Shown: piece after piece, positions 36,779-46,905 of the stretch
Numbering within the stretch: the first letter of the stretch is position 1
How the letters are laid out: the number at the start of each line of letters is the position of its first letter
Assembly: GCF_001570485.1 (NCBI RefSeq)
Contig: NZ_BCTA01000028.1
Coordinates: forward strand, 1 to 64,000
DNA: 64,000 nt
From: Mycolicibacterium novocastrense
GTDB lineage: Bacteria > Actinomycetota > Actinomycetes > Mycobacteriales > Mycobacteriaceae
Direction: 5' to 3'
Position numbers and translations under genes: made by a program
The notes under the pieces: model-generated
What the model was told of the DNA's origin: nothing
The model's input: the letters and a program-made list of their open reading frames with translations, nothing else
Databases searched by the model: none

Positions 36779-37693
36779 TCAGCGTCGCGGCGTCAGGATC
36801 CGCAGCGCCCCGGGAACGGCCGACACCTCGACCGGTAGCGCGCACATGTACTCGCCGTCGGCGTAAGCATTGATGCCGGGGGAGTCGACGGTGATGGTCT
36901 TGGCCCGCGCGGTGCGAACCTCGTCGAGGTGTACGTGGGTGCCCTTGAACACGGTGGGAAACAAGCGGATCAGCCGGGTGCGCGACGCCGAGGCCACCAT
37001 CGTCACGTCGAGCAGACCGTCGGTCGGGTCGGCGTCGGGGCAGATCCGCATCCCGCCGCCGTAGCTGCGGGTGTTGCCGAACGCGGCCAGCGTCAACTCC
37101 GTCGTCACTTCGTCGCCGTCGAACGACAAGCGGAACGGCAGGAGTCGCAACTTCGACAGCTCGGCGATCATCGCGAGGTTGTAGCGCATACGGCCGTGCG
37201 GCCAGCGCATCCGGTTGGTCCGGTCGGTCACCAGCGAGTCGAAACCCGCGGCCATCACGGTGCCGAACCATTTCTCGGTGCCGTCGGCGCCGCGGATCCG
37301 CCCGAGGTCGATGGTCTTCGCGGTCCCGGCGGTCAGGCCGTCGACCACGACGTCGGCGGCGGCTTCGGGATCGCGTGTCGGGATCGTGAATTCGCGTGCG
37401 TGGTCGTTGCCGGTGCCGGCCGGGATGATGCCCAGGGGAATGTCGGTCTGCGCAAGCACCTGCAGCGCAAGGGAAATGATTCCGTCGCCGCCGACCACGA
37501 CGAGCGCGTCCATCCCGCGTTCGAGCGCGCCTTCGACGAGTTTGCGCGCGTGTTCGGCGTCGGTGCCCGCGATCGCGACGACGTCCATTCCGCGCCGATG
37601 GAATTGTGCGACAGCGCGTTCGGCCGCGTGGGGTGCGCTGCCGTGCCCCGAGGCGGGGTTGGTCAGCATCGTGACGCGACCGTCGATCGTCAT
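36779..37693 (-). CDS. dagK: Diacylglycerol kinase-family lipid kinase (Rv2252-like)
   Basis: 304 residues. The DAGK catalytic domain begins VTMLTNPASGHGSA and has the nucleotide loop VVVGGDGIISLALQVL and LGIIPAGTGNDHAREF; the C-terminal beta-sandwich contains INAYADGEYM. Rv2252, its M. tuberculosis counterpart, phosphorylates diacylglycerol and feeds phosphatidylinositol mannoside synthesis. The ATG overlaps the end of the FAD oxidase gene by four bases. Confidence 0.88.
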   Translation of the reverse strand: MTIDGRVTMLTNPASGHGSAPHAAERAVAQFHRRGMDVVAIAGTDAEHARKLVEGALERGMDALVVVGGDGIISLALQVLAQTDIPLGIIPAGTGNDHAREFTIPTRDPEAAADVVVDGLTAGTAKTIDLGRIRGADGTEKWFGTVMAAGFDSLVTDRTNRMRWPHGRMRYNLAMIAELSKLRLLPFRLSFDGDEVTTELTLAAFGNTRSYGGGMRICPDADPTDGLLDVTMVASASRTRLIRLFPTVFKGTHVHLDEVRTARAKTITVDSPGINAYADGEYMCALPVEVSAVPGALRILTPRR

Positions 37694-39312
37694 GGGATCA
37701 GCTTGCCCGGGTTGAGGATTCCCGCGGGGTCGAGTGTGTCCTTGACGGCGCGCAGGATCGCGACGCCGAGGTCGCCGACCTCGTCACGCATCCACGGCCG
37801 GTGGTCGGCGCCGACGGCGTGGTGATGGGTGATGGTGGCCCCGGTGCGCATCATCGCGTCCGACGCCGCGGCTTTGGCCTTGCGCCACTGCTCGATCGGG
37901 TTCCCCCGCTGCCCGGCGACGACCGTGAAGTACAGCGACGCGCCGGTCGGATACACGTGCGAAATGTGGCACAGCACCAGCGATGGCGTGCCGGTTTCGG
38001 TGAGCGCGGTCGTCAGCGCCTCGGTGACGGCGGCTTTGAGCGCAGGCACGTTCGACCAGTTCGTCGCGGTCTCCAACGTCTCGCACAGTGCGCCGGCCGA
38101 CAGCAGCGAGTCGCGTAGGTACGGCGCGTTGAACCGGCCGTGCTCCCATGCGCGTGCGGGTTCCTCGCCCAGCGAGGTGCCGCCGGCGGCTTCGAGTACC
38201 GCGCGTGTCTCGGAGTGTCTGCTGGCGACGTGCGCTTCGGTGCCCTCGAACACCGTGATCGCCAGACATCCTCCGGTGATCTGTTTTTCGCCGATGCTTT
38301 CGGTGGTCGCGAGGTTCACTCCCGTCTCGGCCTCGTCGGACAGGCGGATCACCGTCGGGCCGGTACCGGTCTGCACGACCGCGCGCAGGGCGTCGGCGCC
38401 CGTGGCGAAGTCGGGGAACGACCACGCCTCGTAGCGGGTGGCGGTCGGCTTCGGATGCACCCGCACTCGCACCCGCGTGATGACGCCGAGCACGCCCTCC
38501 GAGCCGATCAGCAGCTGTCGCAGATCCGGTCCCGCCGCCGACTCCGGCGCCCGGCCGAGGTCGAGCACGCCGACCGGTGTGACCGCCCGCAGGCCGCGCA
38601 CCATGTCGTTGAACCGGCCGTAGCCCGCCGACCCCTGGCCCGACGACCGCGTCGCGGCGAAGCCGCCGATGGTGGCGAACTGGAAGCTCTGGGGGAAGTG
38701 GCCGAGCGAGAAACCGCGCTCGCCCAGAAGCCGTTCGGCGTCGGGTCCTGTCACGCCCGCGCCGAGTTCGGCCACTCCGGAGACCTCGTCGAGGAAGTGA
38801 AGCTCGTCGAAGCGGCGCAGGTCCAGGGAGATCACCGCGCGGAAGCCGCCGCGGATCGGGTCGAGGCCGCCGACGACGCTGGTGCCGCCGCCGAACGGGA
38901 CGATGGCGATGCGGCGCTCACCGCACAGGTGCAGTATCACGGCGATTTCCTCTTCGCTACCGGGCAGCACCACCGCATCCGGCGCGTCCTGCTCACCGGG
39001 GTCGCGGCGGCGCAGCAGGTCCAATGTCGACTTGCCGCCGGCCCGGAACAGGCGACCCTGGTCGTCGACGCGGCAGTAATCGCGCCCGACGATGACGGTC
39101 AACGCCTCGCGGTCGTCGTCGGTCAGCGCCGACGGCCGCAGGCGCACCTGTTCGGGTTCGAGTTCTTCGGTGGTCGACGTCTCCACGCCGAGCGCCTGTT
39201 CGAGCAGCGTCCGGATGCCCTCGGAGAGCGGCTTGGCCTGGGCGGGGTCGCCCCAGGCGTTCCACTTCATCGGGGGCAGGAGAGCGGTCGAGTGAGCATC
39301 CGGACGCGTCAT
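37690..39312 (-). CDS. FAD-linked oxidase, alkyl-DHAP synthase-like (Rv2251-like)
   Basis: 540 residues. FAD_binding_4 domain (VVLPGSEEEIAVILHLCGERRIAIVPFGGGTSVVGGLDP near 125-165) and FAD-oxidase C-terminal domain (TGATITHHHAVGADHRPWMRDEVGDLG, ending DPAGILNPGKL). The sequence resembles alkyldihydroxyacetonephosphate synthase, but bacterial homologues can be other 2-hydroxyacid or glycerol-phosphate oxidases. Placed with a lipid kinase and glpD, a role in glycerolipid metabolism is plausible. Its start lies 17 bases from the divergent TetR start. Confidence 0.85.
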   Translation of the reverse strand: MTRPDAHSTALLPPMKWNAWGDPAQAKPLSEGIRTLLEQALGVETSTTEELEPEQVRLRPSALTDDDREALTVIVGRDYCRVDDQGRLFRAGGKSTLDLLRRRDPGEQDAPDAVVLPGSEEEIAVILHLCGERRIAIVPFGGGTSVVGGLDPIRGGFRAVISLDLRRFDELHFLDEVSGVAELGAGVTGPDAERLLGERGFSLGHFPQSFQFATIGGFAATRSSGQGSAGYGRFNDMVRGLRAVTPVGVLDLGRAPESAAGPDLRQLLIGSEGVLGVITRVRVRVHPKPTATRYEAWSFPDFATGADALRAVVQTGTGPTVIRLSDEAETGVNLATTESIGEKQITGGCLAITVFEGTEAHVASRHSETRAVLEAAGGTSLGEEPARAWEHGRFNAPYLRDSLLSAGALCETLETATNWSNVPALKAAVTEALTTALTETGTPSLVLCHISHVYPTGASLYFTVVAGQRGNPIEQWRKAKAAASDAMMRTGATITHHHAVGADHRPWMRDEVGDLGVAILRAVKDTLDPAGILNPGKLIP

Positions 39313-39329
39313 GCGTTACAGTATTACAC
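39313..39329. promoter_or_regulatory. Overlapping divergent leaderless promoters
   Basis: Only 17 bases separate the FAD oxidase ATG (minus, 39312) and the TetR ATG (plus, 39330). Plus strand: TACAGT (39317-39322) ends seven bases before ATG. Minus strand: TAATAC (39326-39321) ends eight bases before ATG. Each start codon would be the transcript start, and the -35 region of each promoter must lie within the other gene. Confidence 0.55.
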
Positions 39330-39348
39330 ATGTCGTCAATCCGTAACG
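39314..39348. promoter_or_regulatory. Possible TetR operator half-sites
   Basis: CGTTAC (39314-39319) and GTAACG (39343-39348) are a perfect 6-bp inverted pair 23 bases apart, spanning the promoter overlap and the first codons of the TetR gene. A further TTAC-type half-site lies at 39324-39327. Spacing is wide for a single TetR dimer, so two sites are possible. Confidence 0.35.
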
Positions 39349-39908
39349 ATGAGTCGACAGTCGAGGCGCGCATCATCGACGCCGCGGCGGCCTGCGTGCT
39401 CGCGGTCGGAGTCAAGCGGGTCACGCTGACCGACATCGCCCGCCGCGCGCGCATGAGCCGCCCCACCATCTACCGCCGGTGGTCCGACACGAACGGGGTG
39501 CTCGCGGCGCTGATGACCGAGCGCATCGCCGGTGTGCTGGACAAAGTCCCCGACACCGGATCCGACCGCAAAGCGCTGGTGCAGCGGGTCGTGGAAGTGG
39601 CCCGGCACCTTCGCACCGACGAGATCATCCTGTCGGTGCTGCAAGACGCACCCGAATTCGCGATGGTCTACATCGCCAACCGGCTTGGGACCAGCCAGAT
39701 GATCCTGATCGACGCGTTGACCCACGCCATCAAGATCGCCCAGGACGACGGCAGCGTGCGCGCCGGCGACGCGCGTCAGCTGGCCGCGATGTGTCTGCTG
39801 ATCACCCAGTCGGCGATCCAGTCCGCGCAGATGGTCGAAAAGCTGTTGGACACCGATGCGCTCGACACCGAGTTGGCGCACGCCCTCGACGGGTACCTGG
39901 CGCCGTGA
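39330..39908 (+). CDS. TetR-family regulator (Rv2250c-like)
   Basis: 192 residues. DNA-binding domain VEARIIDAAAACVLAVGVKRVTLTDIARRARMSRPTIYRRWSDTNGVLAAL is canonical. The C-terminal domain is helical and ligand unknown. The stop overlaps the glpD start (GTGA), so regulator and glycerol-3-phosphate dehydrogenase are made together. Likely controls itself, glpD and the divergent FAD oxidase-kinase pair. Confidence 0.9.
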   Translation: MSSIRNDESTVEARIIDAAAACVLAVGVKRVTLTDIARRARMSRPTIYRRWSDTNGVLAALMTERIAGVLDKVPDTGSDRKALVQRVVEVARHLRTDEIILSVLQDAPEFAMVYIANRLGTSQMILIDALTHAIKIAQDDGSVRAGDARQLAAMCLLITQSAIQSAQMVEKLLDTDALDTELAHALDGYLAP

Positions 39909-41443
39909 CCGGCTCGACGGCTCTGAACTCCGCGCGCCGCAGCACCGAACTGGCGGCGCTGGCCGACGGTGAGCGCCTCGACGTCATCGTCATCGGCGGC
40001 GGCATCACCGGAACGGGCATCGCGCTGGACGCGGCCACCCGCGGTCTGCGCGTCGCGCTGGTGGAGAAGCACGATCTCGCGTTCGGCACCAGCCGGTGGA
40101 GTTCCAAGCTGGTTCACGGCGGGCTGCGGTACCTGGCGACGGGCAACGTCGGCATCGCCCGGCGCAGCGCCGTCGAACGCGGAATCCTGATGACCCGCAA
40201 TGCCCCCCATCTGGTCACGGCGATGCCGCAGCTGGTGCCGTTGCTCCCGTCGATGAACTCCGCGTCGCGCGCGCTGGTGCGCTTCGGCTTCGCGGCCGGC
40301 GACGGCCTGCGCAAGCTGGCGGGCACGCCGGCGTCGGTGTTGCCCCGCTCGCGGCGGATCGATGCGCGCCGGGCCGTCGAACTCGCACCCACCGTACGGC
40401 GTGACGGTCTCGACGGCGCGTTCCTGGCGTACGACGGGCAGTTGATCGACGACGCCCGCCTGGTCACCGCGGTGGCGCGGACGGCGGCCCAACACGGTGC
40501 GCGGGTGCTGACGCGGGTGGCGGCGTCGCACGCTACCGGCACCTCGGTGCGGCTGACCGATCAGCTCACCGGCGAGTCGTTCGAGGTCGCCGCGCGCGCG
40601 GTGATCAACGCCTCCGGGGTGTGGGCGGGGGAAGTGGATTCCTCGATCAAGCTGCGGCCGAGCCGCGGAACGCATCTGGTGTTCGACGCGGCGGCCTTCG
40701 GCAATCCGGTTGCGGCCCTGACCATCCCGATACCCGGCGAGATCAACCGTTTCGTGTTCGCGATGCCCGAGCAGTTGGGCCGGGTGTACCTCGGGCTGAC
40801 CGACGAGGATGCGCCCGGCCCGGTCCCGGACGTGCCCGAACCCGCGCCCGAGGAGATCTCGTTCCTGCTTGACACCGTGAACACCGCCCTGGATGTCGCC
40901 TTGAGCCCGTCGGATGTGATCGGCGCATACGCCGGTCTGCGTCCGCTGATCGACACCGGCGCGGGCCGCACCGCCGACGTCTCGCGCGAACACGCGGTCG
41001 TCGAATCACCCTCGGGCGTCATCAGCGTCATCGGCGGCAAGCTGACCGAATACCGCTTCATGGCCGAGGATGTGCTCGACCGGGCGATCCAGCTTCGTGG
41101 GCTGACCGCGACCGACTGCCGCACCCGCAACCTGCCGCTCGTCGGGGCACCGTCGAATCCGGTTGCCACGCTACGTCATCCGACGGAGATGCCGGGTTCA
41201 CTGGTGGCCCGCTTCGGTGCCGAGGCGCCGAACGTCATCGCCACCGCCGCGTGCGAGCGGCCCACCGAACCGGTCGCCGAGGGGATCGACGTCATCCGTG
41301 CGGAATTCGAATACGCGGTGACCCACGAAGGCGCGCTGACCGTCGACGACATCGTCGACCGCCGCACTCGCATCGGGTTGGTCGAAGCCGACCGCGAGCG
41401 GGTGGTGGCGGTGGCCGAGGAGATGCTCGCGGCCGTCGGCTAG
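39905..41443 (+). CDS. glpD: FAD-dependent glycerol-3-phosphate dehydrogenase
   Basis: 512 residues from GTG 39905, matching GlpD1 of M. tuberculosis (Rv2249c) in length and place. FAD motif VIVIGGGITGTGIALDAATRGLRVALVEKHDLAFGTSRWSSKLVHGGLRYL, then VINASGVWAGEVD and GVISVIGGKLTEYR. It oxidises glycerol-3-phosphate to dihydroxyacetone phosphate at the inner membrane and passes electrons to quinone. Coupled to the TetR gene upstream. Confidence 0.93.
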   Translation: MTGSTALNSARRSTELAALADGERLDVIVIGGGITGTGIALDAATRGLRVALVEKHDLAFGTSRWSSKLVHGGLRYLATGNVGIARRSAVERGILMTRNAPHLVTAMPQLVPLLPSMNSASRALVRFGFAAGDGLRKLAGTPASVLPRSRRIDARRAVELAPTVRRDGLDGAFLAYDGQLIDDARLVTAVARTAAQHGARVLTRVAASHATGTSVRLTDQLTGESFEVAARAVINASGVWAGEVDSSIKLRPSRGTHLVFDAAAFGNPVAALTIPIPGEINRFVFAMPEQLGRVYLGLTDEDAPGPVPDVPEPAPEEISFLLDTVNTALDVALSPSDVIGAYAGLRPLIDTGAGRTADVSREHAVVESPSGVISVIGGKLTEYRFMAEDVLDRAIQLRGLTATDCRTRNLPLVGAPSNPVATLRHPTEMPGSLVARFGAEAPNVIATAACERPTEPVAEGIDVIRAEFEYAVTHEGALTVDDIVDRRTRIGLVEADRERVVAVAEEMLAAVG

Positions 41444-41458
41444 CCACTTCTTACGCCC

Positions 41459-41511
41459 AGACCGACGAAATGGTCGATCTCACGCGAGCAGTCCCGCCGA
41501 AACGTCGGTCT
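41459..41511. terminator. Long inverted repeat between convergent glpD and accD6
   Basis: AGACCGACG (41459-41467) and CGTCGGTCT (41503-41511) form a perfect 9-bp inverted repeat with a 35-base loop in the 98-bp gap between the two converging genes. It may act as a two-way transcription terminator; the large loop leaves doubt. Confidence 0.35.
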
Positions 41512-41541
41512 CCGCGCTGAAGGGGTACGGCGCGCTCGCGG

Positions 41542-42966
41542 TTACAGCGGGATGTTCTTGTGCCGGCCGCGGCGTGCGGGAGCCTCGGCCAGCGCCTGGG
41601 TCAGCTTGCTGCGGGTGTGCGCCGGATCGATCTTCTCGTCGACGACGCCGATGTCGATCGCGGAATCGACTCCGCCCGCGATCTTCTCGTGCTCCACTGC
41701 CAATTCCTCGTGCAGAGCCTCACGCTCGGCGGGATCCTCGACGGCGGCCAGCTTCTTCTTGTGCAGGATGCCGACGGCGGCCTTGGCGCCCATGACGGCG
41801 ACCTCGGCGTCCGGCCAGGCGTAGACCTTGGTCGCACCCAGCGAGCGCGAGTTCATCGCGATGTAGGCGCCGCCGTAGATCTTCCGCGTCACCAGCGTGA
41901 CCCGGGGGACCGAGCACTCGCCGAACGCATGCAGCAACTTCGCTCCGCGCCGCACGACGCCGCCCCACTCCTGATCCACGCCGGGCAGGTACCCCGGGAC
42001 GTCGACGACGTTGATAATCGGAATCCCGAACGCGTCGCACAGGCGCACGAATCGCGCCGCCTTCTCGGCACTTTCGGAATTCAGGCAGCCGCCGAGCCGC
42101 AGCGGGTTGTTGGCGATCACGCCGACCGAGCGGCCCGACAACCGACCGAGACCGATCACAATCGACGGGGCCCACTTGCCCTGGAACTCCTCAAACGGCA
42201 CGCCCTCGTCCAGCAATGCCTCGACGAGCGGATGCACATCGTATGCGCGTCGCGCCGACTCCGGCAGCAGCGCGTGCAGGTCGGTGTCGCCCGCTTCGGC
42301 CTTCGCGCGATCGAAATGGCCCTGCTGGCAGAACAATCCGACCAGCCGGCGGCCGCGCTCGTAGGCGTCGAGTTCGTCGTCGGCGACGATGTGGCACACG
42401 CCGGACTTCTTGTGGTGAGTGTCCGGGCCGCCCAAGCTGGCCATGTCGACGTCCTCGCCGGTGACGCTGCGCACCACGTCGGGTCCGGTGACGAACACCC
42501 GGCTCTCGGGCGCCATCACGATCACGTCGGTGAGGGCCGGTCCGTAGGCCGCACCGCCGGCGGCGAAGCCGACGACGACCGAGATCTGCGGGACGTAACC
42601 GGATGCGCGGATCATCGCCTCGAACACCAGGCCGACGGCGTGCAACGCCTTGACGCCCTCGGCGAGACGGGCACCACCGGAGTGCCAGATGCCCACGATC
42701 GGGCTCTGCTCCTCGATGGCCTGGTCGTAGGCGTCGACGATGTGGGCACATCCCTCGACGCCCATGGCCCCACCCATGACGGTGCCGTCGGTGCAGAACG
42801 CGATGGTGCGCACTCCGTTGACGGTTCCGGCGGCGGCGAGAACGCCTGAACGGTCGCGCTCGTGCAGCAATTCGACACTGCCGTCGTCGAAGAAGGTGCT
42901 CAGACGCAGGAGCGGATCACGAGGGTCGAGCGATTCGCCGACTGTCTCGGGCGCCATGGTCGTCAT
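41542..42966 (-). CDS. accD6: Acetyl/propionyl-CoA carboxylase beta subunit AccD6
   Basis: 474 residues, last gene of the FAS-II operon as in M. tuberculosis (Rv2247, 473 residues). Carboxyltransferase fold with SGGARLAEGVKALHAVGLVFEAM and VVGFAAGGAAYGPALTD (oxyanion hole), and the C-terminal crotonase-like GGAYIAMNSRSLGATKVYAWP. With a biotinylated AccA3 it makes malonyl-CoA for fatty acid and mycolate chain extension. AGGAGG lies upstream of the ATG; the gap to kasB is 35 bases. Confidence 0.95.
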   Translation of the reverse strand: MTTMAPETVGESLDPRDPLLRLSTFFDDGSVELLHERDRSGVLAAAGTVNGVRTIAFCTDGTVMGGAMGVEGCAHIVDAYDQAIEEQSPIVGIWHSGGARLAEGVKALHAVGLVFEAMIRASGYVPQISVVVGFAAGGAAYGPALTDVIVMAPESRVFVTGPDVVRSVTGEDVDMASLGGPDTHHKKSGVCHIVADDELDAYERGRRLVGLFCQQGHFDRAKAEAGDTDLHALLPESARRAYDVHPLVEALLDEGVPFEEFQGKWAPSIVIGLGRLSGRSVGVIANNPLRLGGCLNSESAEKAARFVRLCDAFGIPIINVVDVPGYLPGVDQEWGGVVRRGAKLLHAFGECSVPRVTLVTRKIYGGAYIAMNSRSLGATKVYAWPDAEVAVMGAKAAVGILHKKKLAAVEDPAEREALHEELAVEHEKIAGGVDSAIDIGVVDEKIDPAHTRSKLTQALAEAPARRGRHKNIPL

Positions 42967-43001
42967 TCAATACCTCCTAGTGCGCTGGATTCCGGGGAGT
43001 G

Positions 43002-44264
43002 TCAGTACTTCCCGAAAGCGAGCGCGACATTGTGCCCACCGAATCCGAACGAGTTGTTGATCGCGTACTGGTAATTGCCCGACCGCGGTTCACCGGCGAC
43101 CACGTCCAGATCGATGTCCGGATCGAGGTTTCGCAGGTTCAGCGTCGGCGGAATGATGCCTTCCCGCAACGCCATGACGGTCAGGATGGACTCCACGGCA
43201 CCGACCGCGCCGACCGAGTGGCCGAGCGCCGCCTTGGGTGCGTATACCGCAGGCTTGTGGCCGCCCATCGCGTTGTTGATCGCCTTGCCCTCGGCCACGT
43301 CTCCGACGCTGGTGCCGGTGGCATGCGCGTTGACGTGGTCGATGTCTGTGGGCTGCAGCCCGGCGAGTTGGATGGCGCGCGTCATCGCGTGACCGGCCTG
43401 TTCGCCGTTCGGGTCCGGCGCCACGATGTGGTAGCCGTCCGAGGTGATGCTGGCCCCCATGATCCGGGCCAGGATGTTGGCGCCGCGGGCCTTGGCGTGC
43501 TCTTCGGTCTCGATGACCATCAGCGCACCCCCCTCGCCGAACACGAAGCCGTTGCGGTCTTTGTCGAACGGGCGGCATGCGCCGGCCGGGTCATCGTTGG
43601 TGGTGGACAAGACGATTCGCATCTGCGCGAAGCCGGCGATCGGCACCGCTTCGATCCTGGTCTCCACGCCGCCGCAGATCGCGACGTCGGCCTCGCCGAG
43701 CACGATGTTGCGCCAGGCGTGCGCGATGCCCTCCGAACCCGATGCGCAGGCCGACACCGGAGTGACCACCCCGGCGCGGGCCTTGCGCTCCAATCCCACT
43801 GCGGCGGCAGCGGCGTTGGGCATGTACATCTGCACGGCCAGCGGTGAAACCGCCTTCAGACCCTTGGCGCGCATGTTGTCGTAGCTGAACACCAACTCCT
43901 CGGTGGAGCCCATGCCGGTGCCGATCGACACCGTCAGCCGTTTGGGGTCCACCTCGGGTGCGCCCGCGTTCTCCCAGACCCGCCGGCTCAGGACCGTCGA
44001 CATCTTCTGCAGATACGACAGTCGGCGCAGTTCCACCTTGCTCAACTCGTGGTCGAAATCCTCGAGGAGATGCCCGCCGATGCGAACCGGCAGGTCATAC
44101 TCCTCGACGAACGGATCCTCGAGCCTGCGGATTCCACTCTGGCCGTCCAGCAGCTTCTTCCAGGTGTCGTCTGCGCTGGTGGCCAGCGCAGTCGTCATGG
44201 CGATACCCGTGACGACGACGTTGGGGAAACCGTCCCCCGTGGAAAGTGCGGCTGACCCTGCCAT
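43002..44264 (-). CDS. kasB: Beta-ketoacyl-ACP synthase KasB
   Basis: 420 residues. Thiolase fold with catalytic Cys173 (VSACASG) and His residues in [10 protein letters not shown] and ALGHSVGA. KasB carries out the late rounds of meromycolate elongation in FAS-II. It is a tandem paralogue of kasA just upstream; the N-terminus ([20 protein letters not shown]) is shorter than the 438-residue M. tuberculosis annotation. GGGCAGGA precedes the ATG. Confidence 0.95.
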   Translation of the reverse strand: MAGSAALSTGDGFPNVVVTGIAMTTALATSADDTWKKLLDGQSGIRRLEDPFVEEYDLPVRIGGHLLEDFDHELSKVELRRLSYLQKMSTVLSRRVWENAGAPEVDPKRLTVSIGTGMGSTEELVFSYDNMRAKGLKAVSPLAVQMYMPNAAAAAVGLERKARAGVVTPVSACASGSEGIAHAWRNIVLGEADVAICGGVETRIEAVPIAGFAQMRIVLSTTNDDPAGACRPFDKDRNGFVFGEGGALMVIETEEHAKARGANILARIMGASITSDGYHIVAPDPNGEQAGHAMTRAIQLAGLQPTDIDHVNAHATGTSVGDVAEGKAINNAMGGHKPAVYAPKAALGHSVGAVGAVESILTVMALREGIIPPTLNLRNLDPDIDLDVVAGEPRSGNYQYAINNSFGFGGHNVALAFGKY

Positions 44265-44287
44265 TCCTGCCCGAGAGTTCCTTTCGC

Positions 44288-45538
44288 TCAGTAGCGTCCG
44301 AAGGCCAGGGCGACATTGTGTCCGCCGAAGCCGAACGAGTTGTTGATGGCGTACTGGTAGTCGCCGTAACGAGGCTCGCCTGCAACCACATCGAGATCGA
44401 TCTCGGGATCGGGCGTCTCGTAGTTCAGTGTCGGCGGGATGACGCCGTCACGTAGCGAGAGCACGGTCAGAACCGATTCCAGCGCGCCGACCGCTCCGAT
44501 GGAGTGGCCGAGCGCCGACTTCGGCGCGTAGACCGCCGCATGCTCCACCCCGGCCGACCGGATCGCGTTGGCCTCGGCGACGTCACCGATGGACGTGGCC
44601 GTGGCGTGGGCGTTGACGTGCTGGATGTCCTTGGGCTCGAGACCCGCGGTCTCCATCGCACGCTTCATCGCCTGGCCGGCCCGAAGACCGTCGGACGCCG
44701 GGGCCACCATGTGGAAGGCATCGGACGTGATGCCCGCACCCATCAGACGGGCCAACGGCTTTGCGCCGCGGGCCTTGGCGTGCTCCTCGGTCTCGATGAC
44801 CATCAGCGCACCGGCCTCGCCGAAGACGAACCCGTCGCGGTTCTTGTCGAACGGCCGCGAAGCACCCTCGGGATCCTCGTTGTTGGTCGACATCGCGCGC
44901 ATCATCGAGAACGCCGCGATCGGCAGCGCTTCGATTCCGCCCTCGACGCCGCCGACGACCGCGATGTCGGCGTCACCCATGACGATCTGACGCCAGCCGT
45001 GGGCGATGGCCTCCGAACCCGATGAGCAGGCCGAGACCGGGGTGATCACCCCGGCCCTCGCGCCCAGCTGCAGACCGATCACCGCGGCCGCACCGTTCGG
45101 CATGATCATCTGCACGGCGAGCGGCGACACCTTGCGGGGGCCGCCCTCGTTCATCGCGTCGTAGGTCTCGACGATCTTCTCGCCGCCACCCAGACCGGTG
45201 CCGACGACCACGGTGAAGCGATCCGGATCGACCTCGGGCGTGCCCGCGGTCTCCCAGAGCTGGCCGGACAGATACTTGGCCATGCGCTGGACATACGACA
45301 TCCGTCGCATGTCCAGTCGCGTCATGTGGTCGTCGATCGCGTCGACGAGGTGCCCACCGATGCGGACCGGAAGGTCCCACTTGGTGACGAACTCGTCCTC
45401 GAGGACGCGGATGCCGCTTTCGCCGGCCAGCAGCGCCTTCCACGTGCTCTCGATGTCCGCCGCGACCGACGTGGTCGCCGTGACGGCGGTCACGACGACG
45501 TTGGGGAAACCGCCGTTAGCAGTGGAAGGTCTACTCAT
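44288..45538 (-). CDS. kasA: Beta-ketoacyl-ACP synthase KasA
   Basis: 416 residues, the same length as M. tuberculosis KasA. Cys171 (VSACSSG) is the counted nucleophile; His in [10 protein letters not shown] and ALGHSIGA complete the site. KasA performs the condensation that extends AcpM-bound acyl chains with malonyl-AcpM and is essential in mycobacteria studied. The ATG overlaps the acpM stop by four bases, giving tight coupling of carrier and synthase. Confidence 0.96.
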   Translation of the reverse strand: MSRPSTANGGFPNVVVTAVTATTSVAADIESTWKALLAGESGIRVLEDEFVTKWDLPVRIGGHLVDAIDDHMTRLDMRRMSYVQRMAKYLSGQLWETAGTPEVDPDRFTVVVGTGLGGGEKIVETYDAMNEGGPRKVSPLAVQMIMPNGAAAVIGLQLGARAGVITPVSACSSGSEAIAHGWRQIVMGDADIAVVGGVEGGIEALPIAAFSMMRAMSTNNEDPEGASRPFDKNRDGFVFGEAGALMVIETEEHAKARGAKPLARLMGAGITSDAFHMVAPASDGLRAGQAMKRAMETAGLEPKDIQHVNAHATATSIGDVAEANAIRSAGVEHAAVYAPKSALGHSIGAVGALESVLTVLSLRDGVIPPTLNYETPDPEIDLDVVAGEPRYGDYQYAINNSFGFGGHNVALAFGRY

Positions 45539-45837
45539 GCCCGATCGGCTTCGATCTGCGCGCGGATGGCCGCGGCCGCTTCGGGGTTCTCTTCCTCGAG
45601 CTTCTGGATGTAGGTGACGACGTCACCGACGGTGCGAAGACCGGCGAGGTCCTCGTCGGGGATCTTCACGCCGTACTTGTCCTCGGTCTGCACGGCGATC
45701 TCGACCATCGACAGCGAGTCGATGTCCAGGTCGTCGACGAAGCTCTTCTCAGGGGTGACCTCGGAAGGCTCGATACCGGTGACCTCTTCGATGATCTCGG
45801 CGAGACCGGCGATGATTTCGTCCTGACTGGCGGCCAC
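45535..45837 (-). CDS. acpM: Meromycolate extension acyl carrier protein AcpM
   Basis: 100 residues from GTG with AAGGAG upstream. Phosphopantetheine Ser41 lies in [12 protein letters not shown]. It has the mycobacterial C-terminal extension ([20 protein letters not shown]) that ordinary ACPs lack, though shorter than the 115-residue M. tuberculosis protein. It carries growing meromycolate chains between FAS-II enzymes. Confidence 0.96.
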   Translation of the reverse strand: MAASQDEIIAGLAEIIEEVTGIEPSEVTPEKSFVDDLDIDSLSMVEIAVQTEDKYGVKIPDEDLAGLRTVGDVVTYIQKLEEENPEAAAAIRAQIEADRA

Positions 45838-45913
45838 GTTGGCTCCTTCTATTCAGTGGTGTTACTTGATGGGAATGACGATCGTTATGTGGTTGTGTCT
45901 GGCGCAGGTCTGC

Positions 45914-46825
45914 CTATGAGAGTTCGGCGAGCCCGTCCAGGTCAGCGGGGGACTTGACGGCGTGCGTCGGCACCCCCCGAAGTTCTCTTTTCGCGATACC
46001 CGCGAGCGTCCCGGCGGGCGGGAACTCGACGATCGCGGTCACATCGAGCCGGCGCATCGTCTCGGTGCACAGGTCCCAGCGGACCGGGCGCGTCATCTGC
46101 GCCACCAGCTTGCTCATGGCGTCGGCCGCCGAATCCACCGGCTGGCCGTCCGCGTTCGACAGTAGCGTCGTGTTCGGCTCGGCGCTCGTTACACCTTCGG
46201 CCACGGCGGCGTACCCGTCGAGGGCCGAGGCCATGTAGTGGGTGTGGAAGGCGCCGGCGGTCGCCAGCTTGCGCACCCGCGCCTTCTCCGGCGGATCCTC
46301 GACCAGCTTGTCCAGTGCGGCGACCGCACCGGCGGCGACGATCTGTCCCGCCGCGTTGCGGTTGGCCGGAACCAGGTCCAGTGCCTCGAGGCGGGCCAGC
46401 ACGTCGGCTTCCTCACCGCCGAGCACGGCGGCCATTCCCGTGGGCTCGACCGCGCACGCCTTGGCCATCTCGGCGCCACGGATGGCAGCCAGCTTGACGG
46501 CATCGTCGGCGGAGATCACCCCGGCGATCGCGTAGGCGGCGATCTCTCCGACGGAGTGGCCCGCCACCACGGTCTTCTTGTCGGCGATCACACCGCGCCT
46601 GCTCAGTTCCTCGTGGGCCAGCAGCGTGGCCGCCACGACGAGCGGCTGGGTCACCGCGGTGTCGGTGATCTCCTCTGCCGACGCGGTGGTGCCCAGCTGC
46701 GCCAAGTCCAGCCCGCTGATCTCGGACCATCCGGCGAGCCGCTCGGCGGCACCGGGCAGCTCCAGCCATGCGGCGAGCATGCCGGGTGTCTGGGAGCCCT
46801 GTCCGGGCGCGAGAAGTGCAAGCAC
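45914..46825 (-). CDS. fabD: Malonyl-CoA:AcpM transacylase FabD
   Basis: 303 residues from GTG 46825 (MLALLAPGQGSQTPGM), matching the start of the M. tuberculosis protein; a second in-frame GTG at 46840 adds five residues. Neither has a clear ribosome site. Nucleophile in VVAGHSVGEIAAYA, His in AGAFHTHYMA, and VRWDLC. It loads malonyl groups onto AcpM and is the first gene of the FAS-II operon. The 140-base gap upstream holds the promoter and the 21-bp palindrome at 46906-46926. Confidence 0.93.
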   Translation of the reverse strand: MLALLAPGQGSQTPGMLAAWLELPGAAERLAGWSEISGLDLAQLGTTASAEEITDTAVTQPLVVAATLLAHEELSRRGVIADKKTVVAGHSVGEIAAYAIAGVISADDAVKLAAIRGAEMAKACAVEPTGMAAVLGGEEADVLARLEALDLVPANRNAAGQIVAAGAVAALDKLVEDPPEKARVRKLATAGAFHTHYMASALDGYAAVAEGVTSAEPNTTLLSNADGQPVDSAADAMSKLVAQMTRPVRWDLCTETMRRLDVTAIVEFPPAGTLAGIAKRELRGVPTHAVKSPADLDGLAELS

Positions 46826-46905
46826 ATCATTACGAGGCACACATTAAGAGAACACTGTGAAGACGGGTTTGCGCGGTGTAAGAGATTATGAACCTGGTCT
46901 TATGT

